Positions 35,464 through 44,610 of a stretch of DNA of 64,000 nucleotides are shown here, in pieces. The position numbers and the translations under genes were made by a program. The stretch is from Agrobacterium vitis (GTDB lineage Bacteria; Pseudomonadota; Alphaproteobacteria; Rhizobiales; Rhizobiaceae): the NCBI RefSeq assembly GCF_037039395.1, contig NZ_CP146242.1, positions 1,488,001-1,552,000 on the forward strand, given 5' to 3'. Within the stretch, counting starts at the first letter, position 1. Each line of letters begins with the position of its first letter. The notes beneath the pieces were generated by a model, which saw nothing but the letters and a program-made list of their open reading frames with translations, was not told the DNA's origin and did not search any database.

Positions 35464-35617
35464 AACAAAAAAGTCGTCACGGCTGGAGGCGGCGCCGTGA
35501 CGACTTTTCGTAACAGGGGACAAAGGCCCGGAGAGGGGGGATAAGGCCTTTGTCCTGAAGTCTGAAGCGGCGGGGGACGAGCCAACTTTCAGACCGCGGT
35601 GCTAATCATGCGCCGCT
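35464..35617 (-). ncRNA. AbcR/alpha-r15-like trans-acting small RNA
   Basis: On the minus strand three stems lie in a row. They are GTCTGAA/TTCAGAC (35594-35560) with a C-rich loop and GGACAAAGGCC/GGCCTTTGTCC (35555-35518) with a TCCCCCCTCTCC loop. The third is a 15-bp perfect terminator stem AAAAGTCGTCACGGC/GCCGTGACGACTTTT (35508-35469) followed by T residues. C-rich anti-Shine-Dalgarno loops and the position between marR and polA match the AbcR (alpha-r15) RNAs, which repress ABC-transporter mRNAs with Hfq. A promoter-like CTTGAA-N18-CATTTA lies at 35653-35624. Only one copy is seen; Sinorhizobium and Agrobacterium carry two in tandem. Confidence 0.78.
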
Positions 35618-35779
35618 GACTAGTAAATGCGCGGCCAAATGTGTTTTTTCAAGGGAAGGAATGATTACAAAGCGGTAAGCTTTTCGTGATGACACAGAAA
35701 ATTCGTCACTTCACTCTGTAAACGGTTTTGGCGTGATGTGGCATGGACCTTTTTGAACCGCCGCGCTATCCCTTGGCGC

Positions 35780-38758
35780 ATGAAAAAAGGCGATCATCTC
35801 TTTCTTGTCGACGGCTCCGGCTTCATCTTCCGGGCCTTCCATGCGCTTCCGGCGCTGACCCGCAAATCGGACGGGCTGCCGGTCGGCGCGGTCTCGGGCT
35901 TCTGCAATATGATGTGGAAGCTGCTGACCGAAGCGCGCGACACATCGGTCGGTGTCACCCCCACCCATCTGGCGGTGATTTTCGACTATTCGTCGAAAAC
36001 CTTCCGCAAGGATCTCTATCCGGAATACAAGGCCAATCGCTCCGCCCCGCCGGAAGATCTGGTGCCGCAATTCGGGCTGATCCGCCAGGCGACGCGGGCC
36101 TTCAATCTGCCGTGCATCGAGACCGAGGGTTTCGAGGCCGATGACATCATCGCCACCTATGCCCGGGCTGCCGAAGCCATCGGCGCGGATGTCACCATCG
36201 TCTCCTCCGACAAGGACCTGATGCAGTTGGTGACCGCCAATGTCCATATGTATGACAGCATGAAGGACAAGCAGATCGGCATTCCCGATGTCATCGAAAA
36301 ATGGGGCGTGCCGCCGGAAAAGATGATCGACCTGCAATCGCTGACCGGCGACAGCACCGATAACATTCCAGGCATTCCCGGCATCGGCCCGAAAACGGCG
36401 GCGCAATTGCTGGAGGAATATGGCGATGTGGAAACGCTGCTGGCGCGGGCCTCCGAGATCAAGCAGAACAAGCGGCGCGAAAACATTCTGGCCGGCGCCG
36501 AACTGGTCAAGCTGTCGCGGCAACTGGTGACGCTGCGCACCGACGTGCCGCTGGACATGCCGCTCGACGCGCTGATGCTGGAAAAGCAGGATGGGCCAAA
36601 GCTGGTCGCCTTCCTGAAGGCCATGGAATTCACCTCGCTGACACGCCGCGTTGCCGACAATTGCGATTGTGATGCCGGCGCCATCGAGCCCGCCACGATC
36701 TCGGTGGAATGGGGTGCTGCGGCCCGTGGCCCGGATCTCGACGCCGGTGCCGCAGCTCAAACGCCAGTCTCCGGCCAAGAAACAGATTCCACGGCACAAG
36801 CCACCAAGGCCGATGGCGCGACACCTGCCGATCTCGCCGCTGCAAGGCAATCGGCCTTCGGTGGTCAACCCATCGACCGGTCCGCCTATGTGACCATTCG
36901 CGATCTTCCCATGCTGGAAGGCTGGATTGCCTCAGCCCGGGAAACCGGTGTGGTTGCCTTCGATACCGAAACCACCTCGCTTGATCCGATGCAGGCCGAT
37001 CTGGTCGGTGTGTCGCTGGCCCTACAGGACAATGCGGCGTCGCCGGGCGGGGCAACCATTCGCGCCGCCTATGTGCCGCTTGGCCATAAGACCGGTCGTG
37101 ACGACCTGTTCAGCGACGGCCTGAAACTGGCGGAAAACCAGATCCCGATGGATGCGGCGCTTGCCGCCTTGAAGGGTCTGCTGGAAGATCCATCGGTTCT
37201 GAAAGTGGCGCAGAACCTGAAATATGATTACCTTGTCATGAAGCGACACGGCATTGTTATCAAGGGCTTCGACGATACCATGCTGCTGTCCTATGTGCTG
37301 GAAGCTGGCGTCGGCGCCCATGGCATGGACAGCCTGTCGGAACGCTGGCTCGGACATACGCCCATCCCCTATAAAGAGGTGGCAGGCTCCGGCAAATCGC
37401 TTGTCACCTTCGATCTCGTCGATATCGACAAGGCGACCGCCTACGCCGCCGAGGATGCGGACGTTACGCTGCGTCTCTGGCTGGTGCTGAAGCCACGGCT
37501 TGCCGCCGTAGGTCTAGCGCGTGTCTATGAGCGACTGGAACGGCCCCTGGTGCCGGTTCTGGCCGAGATGGAAGAGCGCGGCATTACCATCGACCGACAG
37601 ATCCTCTCGCGGCTATCAGGCGAGTTGGCGCAGAAAGCCGCCGCCTTCGAGGATGAAATCTACGAACTGGCTGGCGAGCGCTTCAATGTCGGTTCGCCCA
37701 AACAGCTGGGTGATATCCTGTTCGGCAGGATGAACCTTCCCGGCGGCTCGAAAACCAAGACCGGTCAATGGTCGACCTCTGCGCAGGTGCTGGAAGATCT
37801 GGCCGCCCAGGGCGAACCCCTGCCCCGCAAGATCGTCGACTGGCGCCAGCTGACCAAGCTGAAATCCACCTATACCGACGCCCTGCCCGGCTATGTTCAC
37901 CCGCAGACCAAGCGGGTCCACACATCCTATTCCATGGCGGCCACGACCACCGGTCGCCTGTCGTCATCCGAGCCGAATCTGCAAAACATCCCGGTGCGCA
38001 CGGCAGAAGGCCGCAAGATCCGCACCGCCTTCATTTCCACCCCAGGCCACAAGCTCTTGTCTGCCGACTATAGCCAGATCGAGCTGCGGGTGCTGGCGCA
38101 TGTGGCGGATATTCCGCAATTGCGCCAGGCCTTTGCCGATGGGGTTGATATTCATGCGATGACCGCCTCTGAAATGTTCGGCGTGCCGGTGGATGGCATG
38201 CCGTCTGAAGTGCGCCGCCGCGCCAAGGCGATCAATTTCGGGATCATCTACGGTATTTCCGCCTTCGGGCTTGCCAACCAGCTCAGCATCGAGCGGTCGG
38301 AAGCGGGCGAATACATCAAGAAATATTTCGAGCGCTTCCCCGGCATCAAGGACTATATGGAAAGCACCAAGGCCTTCGTGCGTGAGCATGGTTATGTCGA
38401 AACCATCTTTGGACGGCGCGCCCATTACCCGGAGATCAAATCCTCCAACCCGTCGATGCGGGCCTTCAACGAGCGGGCGGCAATCAATGCGCCCATCCAG
38501 GGTTCCGCCGCCGATGTCATCCGCCGCGCCATGGTGCAGGTGGAACCGGCGCTGGCCAAGGCCGGTCTCGGTGACAAAACCCGGATGCTTCTCCAGGTCC
38601 ATGACGAACTGATCTTCGAAGTCGAGGACGAGGCCATCGACGCGGCCTTGCCGGTCATCGTCTCCACCATGGAAAATGCCGCCATGCCCGCCATCGCCAT
38701 GCGCGTGCCGCTGAAGGTGGATGCCCGCGCCGCCGATAATTGGGACGAGGCACATTGA
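35780..38758 (+). CDS. polA: DNA polymerase I
   Basis: The 992-residue protein starts at ATG 35780 (family start MKKGDHLFLVDGSG). It has an N-terminal 5'-3' exonuclease (about 1-300) with DYSSKTFRKDLYPEYKANR, the TEGFEADDIIAT metal residues and a GDSTDNIPGIPGIGPKTA helix-hairpin. After a variable Ala-rich linker comes a 3'-5' exonuclease with FDTETTSLDPM, so proofreading residues are retained. The polymerase A domain has DYSQIELRVLAH, RRRAKAINFGIIYGISAFGL and QVHDELIFEV. It works in repair and Okazaki fragment maturation. Confidence 0.97.
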   Translation: MKKGDHLFLVDGSGFIFRAFHALPALTRKSDGLPVGAVSGFCNMMWKLLTEARDTSVGVTPTHLAVIFDYSSKTFRKDLYPEYKANRSAPPEDLVPQFGLIRQATRAFNLPCIETEGFEADDIIATYARAAEAIGADVTIVSSDKDLMQLVTANVHMYDSMKDKQIGIPDVIEKWGVPPEKMIDLQSLTGDSTDNIPGIPGIGPKTAAQLLEEYGDVETLLARASEIKQNKRRENILAGAELVKLSRQLVTLRTDVPLDMPLDALMLEKQDGPKLVAFLKAMEFTSLTRRVADNCDCDAGAIEPATISVEWGAAARGPDLDAGAAAQTPVSGQETDSTAQATKADGATPADLAAARQSAFGGQPIDRSAYVTIRDLPMLEGWIASARETGVVAFDTETTSLDPMQADLVGVSLALQDNAASPGGATIRAAYVPLGHKTGRDDLFSDGLKLAENQIPMDAALAALKGLLEDPSVLKVAQNLKYDYLVMKRHGIVIKGFDDTMLLSYVLEAGVGAHGMDSLSERWLGHTPIPYKEVAGSGKSLVTFDLVDIDKATAYAAEDADVTLRLWLVLKPRLAAVGLARVYERLERPLVPVLAEMEERGITIDRQILSRLSGELAQKAAAFEDEIYELAGERFNVGSPKQLGDILFGRMNLPGGSKTKTGQWSTSAQVLEDLAAQGEPLPRKIVDWRQLTKLKSTYTDALPGYVHPQTKRVHTSYSMAATTTGRLSSSEPNLQNIPVRTAEGRKIRTAFISTPGHKLLSADYSQIELRVLAHVADIPQLRQAFADGVDIHAMTASEMFGVPVDGMPSEVRRRAKAINFGIIYGISAFGLANQLSIERSEAGEYIKKYFERFPGIKDYMESTKAFVREHGYVETIFGRRAHYPEIKSSNPSMRAFNERAAINAPIQGSAADVIRRAMVQVEPALAKAGLGDKTRMLLQVHDELIFEVEDEAIDAALPVIVSTMENAAMPAIAMRVPLKVDARAADNWDEAH

Positions 38759-38800
38759 CAGGCTTCACCTGATTGGGTTGACCGGTCGAAGTATGGGTCT

Positions 38801-39661
38801 CTAAGCGATCCGTTCCGGTCGGCGATAGCCGGTCGGCTGCTGATAGAGCCAGCCGATCCGGGCGATGGCAGCGTCCACGTCTTCGCGGGCAACGCTCATC
38901 GTGTGGCCATTGGCATGCAGCAGGGTGCGCTCGTCTTCCATGATGCCGGCATGGCCTTTCCAGAAGATCAGGTCGCCCCGGCGCAGATCGCTCCGCTCAA
39001 TCGGGTTGCCGAGGCCTGCGGCCTGCATGTCGCTGTCGCGCGGGGCGCTCAGCCCGCACATCTGCATGGAGAGCTGGACGAGGCCGGAGCAATCGATGCC
39101 AAGCCCACTGCGTCCGCCCCACAGATAGGGCGTTTCCAGAAAACGGGCGGCGATGGCCACATAATCCTCGCCCGCAGGCGTGCCGAGGGAGCGGCAATGA
39201 TCGGCAATCACCGCATCACCGTCGCTCAGCAGACAGTAACGGGTACCACGGGTCTCAGCCTCACCGGTAACCGTTATCCGGCTACCCATCGAGATGGTCC
39301 GCGCATTGGGATAGCGCAGGTCCGGACCGGTGTAGAGAAAACTGCGTGGCACCGTTATCCAATGCGTGGGCGGCGCCTCGATGGCGGCAATCGCCGTTTC
39401 CGGCACATAGCCGACATAGCCATCCAGATCGGCCTTAACCCAGGCCCAGCCATCGGCACGGTCGAAGACCGTAACCTCTTCGCCCAGCAGCACCTCCGTA
39501 TCGATTCCGCAGGCAAAATCCGGGCGCGGACGCAAAGCGATAACCGGCACGGCAATACGCGCCGGTGTGCCGCTGACATATTGCTCGGCTTCCACCCGGT
39601 CGCGTAGGGCCGCATCGGCCAGATCAGATCGATAGGCGTTCAGCCGGCGGTCCAGTTGCAT
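38801..39661 (-). CDS. NlpC/P60 peptidase with SH3 domains
   Basis: The 286-residue protein starts at ATG 39661 (GAGG ahead), with its upstream end overlapping the marR-type stop region. Two SH3-like modules (about 45-150) are followed by an NlpC/P60 catalytic domain. The nucleophile Cys is in GLGIDCSGLVQLSM, the His in WKGHAGIM and a polar third residue in LLHANGHTMSV. Such enzymes cleave D-Glu-diamino acid bonds of peptidoglycan peptides. No signal peptide is visible, suggesting cytoplasmic recycling of muropeptides. Confidence 0.87.
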   Translation of the reverse strand: MQLDRRLNAYRSDLADAALRDRVEAEQYVSGTPARIAVPVIALRPRPDFACGIDTEVLLGEEVTVFDRADGWAWVKADLDGYVGYVPETAIAAIEAPPTHWITVPRSFLYTGPDLRYPNARTISMGSRITVTGEAETRGTRYCLLSDGDAVIADHCRSLGTPAGEDYVAIAARFLETPYLWGGRSGLGIDCSGLVQLSMQMCGLSAPRDSDMQAAGLGNPIERSDLRRGDLIFWKGHAGIMEDERTLLHANGHTMSVAREDVDAAIARIGWLYQQPTGYRRPERIA

Positions 39662-39663
39662 TG

Positions 39664-40014
39664 TCACGTCCTCATGCCACGCGCCTGCTCGATAATCAGG
39701 TCGCCGAATTTTTCCAGATAAAGCGCGCCCGCCACAGTGCGCTTGATGATGACATTGCGCTTGTCCATGTCATCGCGCACCCGGTCGACAAACCCCATGC
39801 CGCCCATGGTATCGAGCGCACGGGTAATGACCGGCTTGGTGACCTTGAGGGTGGCGGCAAGCCCCCGAACGGTATGCGGCGGCGGAACCAGATAGATATG
39901 CAGCAGGATGGACAGCTGGCGCAGCGTCAGGTCGCGGCCATCCTCCTGCACCTGGCGCAAGGTTACGTGATGCCAAAGCCCCAGCGCCGCAGTTGCGGTC
40001 AATTCCAGGCTCAT
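39664..40014 (-). CDS. MarR-type winged-helix regulator
   Basis: The 116-residue protein starts at ATG 40014 (GGAGCCGAGG ahead) rather than a start 26 codons earlier, whose extra residues look unnatural. It has a winged helix with LTLRQLSILLHIYLVPPPHT, VRGLAATLKVTKPVITRALD and a KRNVIIKRT wing. It overlaps or abuts the NlpC/P60 gene, so the two are co-expressed. The target is unknown. Confidence 0.78.
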   Translation of the reverse strand: MSLELTATAALGLWHHVTLRQVQEDGRDLTLRQLSILLHIYLVPPPHTVRGLAATLKVTKPVITRALDTMGGMGFVDRVRDDMDKRNVIIKRTVAGALYLEKFGDLIIEQARGMRT

Positions 40015-40104
40015 CCTCGGCTCCGCTCTCGTTTCGCACCCGTTATATATCACACGACAAAGCCCGGCACTGCAAGAGGCCGGGCCTGTCATGGATGGAT
40101 GCGA

Positions 40105-41463
40105 TCAAGAGCCCGATTTGGTTGCCATCACCGCAATCTTGACAGAGATGGATTTCGACACCCATTCCGCCGATGGATCGGAAAACATCCCGAGATTAAG
40201 GGTGGCGCGATCCAGTTCCAACGTGCCGTCCACCTGCGCCTTGTTGCCCTCCATTTTCAAGCTGAAAGGCAGAACAACCGGCAGAGTTTTGTTCTTGATG
40301 CTGAGGGTGCCTTTCGCCTCATAGCGATCGCCTCCCAAGGCGCGAAATTCCGTGGCTTCGAATTTGGCCTCTGGAAACCGGGTGGAATTGAGCCATTCAC
40401 CATTCTTCAACGAGCCTTCCTGGGTCGCATCGCCGGTCCTGGCGGAGGCAGTTTTCACCAGGATCACCGCTTTCGAACCAGCAAGATTGGCCGGATCGAA
40501 GCGAATATCGCCGCTCCACTCTTCAAACCGGCCATTGAAGGCATTGCCTGCATGGGTGCCACCAAAACCGATGCTGGACGATGCCATATCGATTACCCAG
40601 ACAGGGGCGGTTGCCGCCTGGACTGGCGCGGTTTGCGCAGGGTTGGCCTGGCTGGCATTAGCCGGTGACTGGGGCGCAGTGACGGGCGGCTCAGCTTGCG
40701 CCTCCACCGCCATTGGCTGCTCGGCAAGCGGTGGAGGCAGATGCAGGACCCAACCGATGGCAGCCGCCATAACGACAAGCGCCAAGCCGAAGCCATGCGA
40801 CAAGCCACTGGTCTTCCCTTTGCCAGACGTACCGTGCGCGGCTTTCCCAGCCCGCAGAAAAGGCACCATCTGCGCTAAGACGCCATCCCGCTCGATAAAA
40901 TGGTGCTTCAAGGCCGCTGCGACATGCAGAACGATCAGCACTGCACCGCCGTAAGCCATATAACTATGGGCACCCATCACGCCGTAGGCGAGGCTGCGAT
41001 GTCCCTCCAGGCCCGGAAGATGCGGGATTGGAAACAGGCCAAACCAGGAGGTGGCCACATCCAGCGGGCGGTCCGTTGCAATCGCCCAGCCCGAGGACAC
41101 ATAGATCCAGCCGGTCAACGGCAGGATCAACATCATGCCGTAGAAAGCGATATGCGTGGCATTGGCCAGAAAGCGTTCCCAGAGCTTCATGCCGGATGGC
41201 AGGGCTGGTGGCTTATGGGTTGCCCGCCAGACGATGCGCAGCACAGTCAAAGCCAGAATGGCAAAGCCGATGGATTTGTGGATCTGAAACAGCTGATAGG
41301 CCAGTTGCTGGGTCTCAGGCTTTTTCAAGGCCCGCACCATCCACCATCCCATCGGGATCATCGACAGGATCATCAGCGCGATCGCCCAATGCAACGCGAT
41401 AGCAACGCCGGTATAGCGTACCGCAGCCCGCGGTATTGTCTGGTGCTGAAACGCCGTGTTCAT
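40105..41463 (-). CDS. Cytochrome b561 - YceI fusion protein
   Basis: The 452-residue protein has two domains. Residues ~12-190 form a four-helix cytochrome b561 with candidate haem histidines in VAIALHWAIALM, FQIHKSIGFAIL, HSYMAYGG and LHVAAALKHHF. After a fifth membrane segment (about 222-240) and a Pro/Ala/Gln linker, residues ~285-450 form a YceI lipocalin-like domain (SSSIGFGGTHAGNAFNGRFE, then YEAKGTLSIKNKTLPVVLPF), predicted periplasmic. YceI proteins bind isoprenoid chains such as ubiquinone. In E. coli the equivalents, yceJ and yceI, are separate neighbours. A redox role at the quinone pool is inferred. Confidence 0.88.
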   Translation of the reverse strand: MNTAFQHQTIPRAAVRYTGVAIALHWAIALMILSMIPMGWWMVRALKKPETQQLAYQLFQIHKSIGFAILALTVLRIVWRATHKPPALPSGMKLWERFLANATHIAFYGMMLILPLTGWIYVSSGWAIATDRPLDVATSWFGLFPIPHLPGLEGHRSLAYGVMGAHSYMAYGGAVLIVLHVAAALKHHFIERDGVLAQMVPFLRAGKAAHGTSGKGKTSGLSHGFGLALVVMAAAIGWVLHLPPPLAEQPMAVEAQAEPPVTAPQSPANASQANPAQTAPVQAATAPVWVIDMASSSIGFGGTHAGNAFNGRFEEWSGDIRFDPANLAGSKAVILVKTASARTGDATQEGSLKNGEWLNSTRFPEAKFEATEFRALGGDRYEAKGTLSIKNKTLPVVLPFSLKMEGNKAQVDGTLELDRATLNLGMFSDPSAEWVSKSISVKIAVMATKSGS

Positions 41464-41648
41464 GGCTCTTAAAACCTATATTTATCAATGATAAAATTCG
41501 GATAATCGGCGAGCCGGATGCCCGCTGCGACGCAGGCTCTGGGCCGATTGAGGGTGCTGATATGCGCGACCAACCCCATCGGCCCAAAGGCATTTACGCA
41601 GAGGCCTGTGCCTCACGTGCTGCTTTCACCATTACTTCAGGTCAGCCA

Positions 41649-42344
41649 TCACTTGGATGGAGACGCAGCCGGGTCCTGGATAAACTCACCGTCAAAGCGG
41701 ATCGTCACATCCTTGCCAACGTAACCGACAGGTTGGCCAAACGCCGTTCTGTCAAACGTACCTTCCGCGGCAAATCCAATAGCCGGAACGCCTGCAAATG
41801 GATGGCTGTCAATGGCCCCATTCAGCGTTGCATTCAGCGTCACCGGCTTGGTGACACCCAGGAATGTCAAATTGCCGACGATTTCTGCCGTCTTGTCACC
41901 GGTCTTCTTCACACTGGTCGATGTGAAGGTGATCTTCGGGAAGACGTCACTGTTGAGCTTTTTCGGGTCCTTGCTGATCTCCTCAGGCCAGGAGGCGTAA
42001 GGCGATTTGGCGTGGCTGGCTTTATAATCTGCGGGATAGGGCACATCCACCGAGGTCGGATCGATCGTTACCTCGATCTTGGAGGCTTCGATTTTTGCCG
42101 GATCGAGCGAGAGCGTGGCTTCCAGCTTGCCAAACCGAGCCGTGTAGTTGGAAATCGTATTGTGCTTGACCGTCCATGTCAGGTTCGCATGGGTCGGATC
42201 CAGCTTGTAGACCCCAGCGGGCGGAGCCGTCTGGGCATCCTGCGCCGAAGCCGTTGCCACGCCGCCAATTGTCAGGCCGCTAAACGCCGTTGCCATTCCA
42301 ATAAATGCTGAATTTATAACGATTTTTCTCACATTAAAATTCAT
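41649..42344 (-). CDS. Periplasmic YceI-family protein
   Basis: The 231-residue protein starts at ATG 42344 behind AAAAGGAG. It has a signal peptide (about 1-36, ending ATASAQD). The YceI barrel follows, with YKLDPTHANLTWTVKHNTIS, NYTARFGKLEATLSLDPAKI, ITFTSTSVKKTGDKTAEIVG and the GFAAEGTFDRTAFG motif. It probably binds a polyisoprenoid. It precedes the b561-YceI fusion on the same strand by 185 bases, giving two YceI domains in one locus. Confidence 0.87.
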   Translation of the reverse strand: MNFNVRKIVINSAFIGMATAFSGLTIGGVATASAQDAQTAPPAGVYKLDPTHANLTWTVKHNTISNYTARFGKLEATLSLDPAKIEASKIEVTIDPTSVDVPYPADYKASHAKSPYASWPEEISKDPKKLNSDVFPKITFTSTSVKKTGDKTAEIVGNLTFLGVTKPVTLNATLNGAIDSHPFAGVPAIGFAAEGTFDRTAFGQPVGYVGKDVTIRFDGEFIQDPAASPSK

Positions 42345-42947
42345 TAAATTAATCTCCTTTTTTCCGTTCCATGCGCCCAAAACGTGTGGAGCGGAGAGGC
42401 CAATGTAAAATAAAAAAAATTTGAATTTTCTAACTCTTGAAATTTAACACTTAAAAATTGAAATGCCGAATAACTATTTTAATTCATATAAAAACCCCTC
42501 CAATCTGTGTCTCGTGGGCGTTTTGGCGCGATGCCAGTCATTTCCGAAAATCATGCAATTCATTGTAAATAAATAGTTTTTATATTGCTTTAGGGCGTTT
42601 TCCTGGATGACAATTCGACGTCAACAGGAAGGAGATCTTACAACCGGCCTTAAGACATATCCGGCTCCTGGCGCTCAAAACACGATAATCATAGTTAAAA
42701 TAAAAAATGAACGATAGCCTCCATGTCGTCAACATATGTTGAACAGTCTGTCAAACGGCACGGTAATACCAAGGCCCTGATAGCCCCAAATCGGCATCAG
42801 GTCCCGCAGCTGATAAATGATGAGGGCAGCGGCTTTAAGGAACGGTCACTGAAGAGAGACTGCCGGATTTTAAATCTCGGCACACCTTTTCTCTCGAGAG
42901 ATTTTCAAACCTCTCGAGGGTCAAGACAGCATCTTCCATGTCGTCGC
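42345..42947. other. AT-rich intergenic region
   Basis: No gene was found in 603 bases. The segment 42400-42720 is far more AT-rich than its surroundings, with A and T tracts around 42410-42500 and 42560-42590. It presumably holds the yceI promoter. Two related CTCTCGAG-centred palindromes lie at about 42892-42922 (CTCTCGAGAG and CCTCTCGAGG), near the end of the aminopeptidase gene. Confidence 0.5.
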
Positions 42948-44336
42948 TTATTTGAGCGCGGCAATATAGCGATAGAGGGCGCGAATTGCCTGTGCCTCGC
43001 CACCAACCGGGCTATGGGGCCGCTCTTGCGGCGCCCAGCCGAAAATGTCGAAATGCGCCCAGCTTGTCGTTCGGGTGACAAAGCGCTTCAGGAACAGGGC
43101 AGCGGTGATTGCCCCCGCCATGCCGCCCGCAGGTGCATTGGTGAGGTCGGCAATCTGCGAGCGGACCATTTTTTCATACCCTGGGAAAAGCGGCAGGCGC
43201 CACATCGGGTCGTCAGTTTCAAGGCTTGAATCCGCCAGGTCATAGGCAAGCGCATCGTCATTAGAGAAGAAGGCCGGCACATCCGGCCCGAGCGCCACCC
43301 GGGCCGCGCCCGTCAGCGTCGCCATGTCGATCAGCAGGTCCGGCTCCTCTTCGTCGGCATAGGTCAGCGCATCGGCCAGGATCAACCGTCCCTCGGCATC
43401 CGTATTGTCGATCTGAACCGTCAGACCTTGACGGCTTGTATAAATATCGCTGGGGCGGAATGCATTGCCGGCTATGGAGTTTTCGACGGCAGGCACGATG
43501 ACGCGCAGATCCACCTTCAGCTTGGCATCCATGATCATCAGGGCAAGGCCCAGCACGTTGGCCGCGCCCCCCATGTCCTTCTTCATCAGCAACATCGATG
43601 AAGACGGCTTTATATCCAGCCCACCCGTATCGAAACAAACGCCCTTGCCGACCAGGGTGATCTTCTTGTGACCCTTCTTGCCCCAGCGCATTTCGAGAAG
43701 CCGCGGCGCCTGGGCGCTGGCCCGGCCTACGGTATGAACCAGCGGGAAATTCCGGTGCAGCAGCTCATCGCCAATCACTACGCTGACGTCTGCCTTATAA
43801 TGATCGGCCAGTGCCCGGAAGGCTTTTTCCAGATCAGCCGGTCCCATGTCATTGGTGGGCGTGTTGATCAGGTCGCGGGCCAGGAAAACACCGGCCAGCT
43901 GGCGGGCAATGTCGCTGGCATCTGCATCCTGAGGCATCAGCAGTTTGGGATGATCCGAACGGTCGGCCTTATAGCGCTCGAAACGATAGCTGCCCAGACC
44001 ATAGCCCAGAACCAACCGGTTGGCCGTCAATGGCGCGGTTTCGATATGCCAGTCGCCAGCCGGCAATGCCCGCGCCAGCTTGCCCGCCAGAAACGGATTT
44101 TCTCCTGGCGCACCGCCAAGACCAAAGAGCGCCCCGCCCAATTGTCCGTCGCTGGTGGGGATCAGCAGCAGCGAACCCACATCCGCCTTGTAGCCTGCCT
44201 TCTTCGCCCAATCGAGTGCAACAGGATCAATCGCCCCGGTTTCGATATGGGCAGGCGTCACCGCGAAAATCGGTAGAGACTTACCGCCCTTGGTCAGAAA
44301 CGGAGTGGGTCTTTCAATATATTGATAGGGTGCCAT
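42948..44336 (-). CDS. M17 leucyl aminopeptidase family protein
   Basis: The 462-residue protein has an N-terminal macro-like domain (about 1-150) and a C-terminal zinc peptidase domain. The latter has VGKGVCFDTGGLDIKPSSSM, MKKDMGGAANVLGLA and the M17 signature NTDAEGRLILADAL. TLTGAARVALG and SWAHFDIFGWAPQERP follow. The two-metal residues are present. It is a cytosolic enzyme that removes N-terminal residues in peptide turnover. The gene is monocistronic. Confidence 0.93.
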   Translation of the reverse strand: MAPYQYIERPTPFLTKGGKSLPIFAVTPAHIETGAIDPVALDWAKKAGYKADVGSLLLIPTSDGQLGGALFGLGGAPGENPFLAGKLARALPAGDWHIETAPLTANRLVLGYGLGSYRFERYKADRSDHPKLLMPQDADASDIARQLAGVFLARDLINTPTNDMGPADLEKAFRALADHYKADVSVVIGDELLHRNFPLVHTVGRASAQAPRLLEMRWGKKGHKKITLVGKGVCFDTGGLDIKPSSSMLLMKKDMGGAANVLGLALMIMDAKLKVDLRVIVPAVENSIAGNAFRPSDIYTSRQGLTVQIDNTDAEGRLILADALTYADEEEPDLLIDMATLTGAARVALGPDVPAFFSNDDALAYDLADSSLETDDPMWRLPLFPGYEKMVRSQIADLTNAPAGGMAGAITAALFLKRFVTRTTSWAHFDIFGWAPQERPHSPVGGEAQAIRALYRYIAALK

Positions 44337-44610
44337 GATTGCCCTTTTGCTGTTCCATCACTTCACGGTCAGCTTTACCGCAAAATTCCTTAGAATCAGT
44401 TCCTTCGCGGCGGTTTTCTCTGCCGAGAGGACCGGGTCCGATTTTTCCCGCACATATGCGGCGGGCTAAAATGTCAAACGCCGGATGGTCTCGCAGACCA
44501 CACGCATTTTAACATTCCATTAGGGTTAACAGATTATTGCTTTTGCGTGGTTGCAGGGTCGATGACGGTGATTCGTCCGCCTGTGAATTCAGGGGCATGG
44601 GGATAGAGTG

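Noticed and set aside
42723..43229. 168-codon plus-strand frame near the aminopeptidase end
   Set aside because: Mostly antisense to the M17 gene with unnatural composition and no ribosome site.
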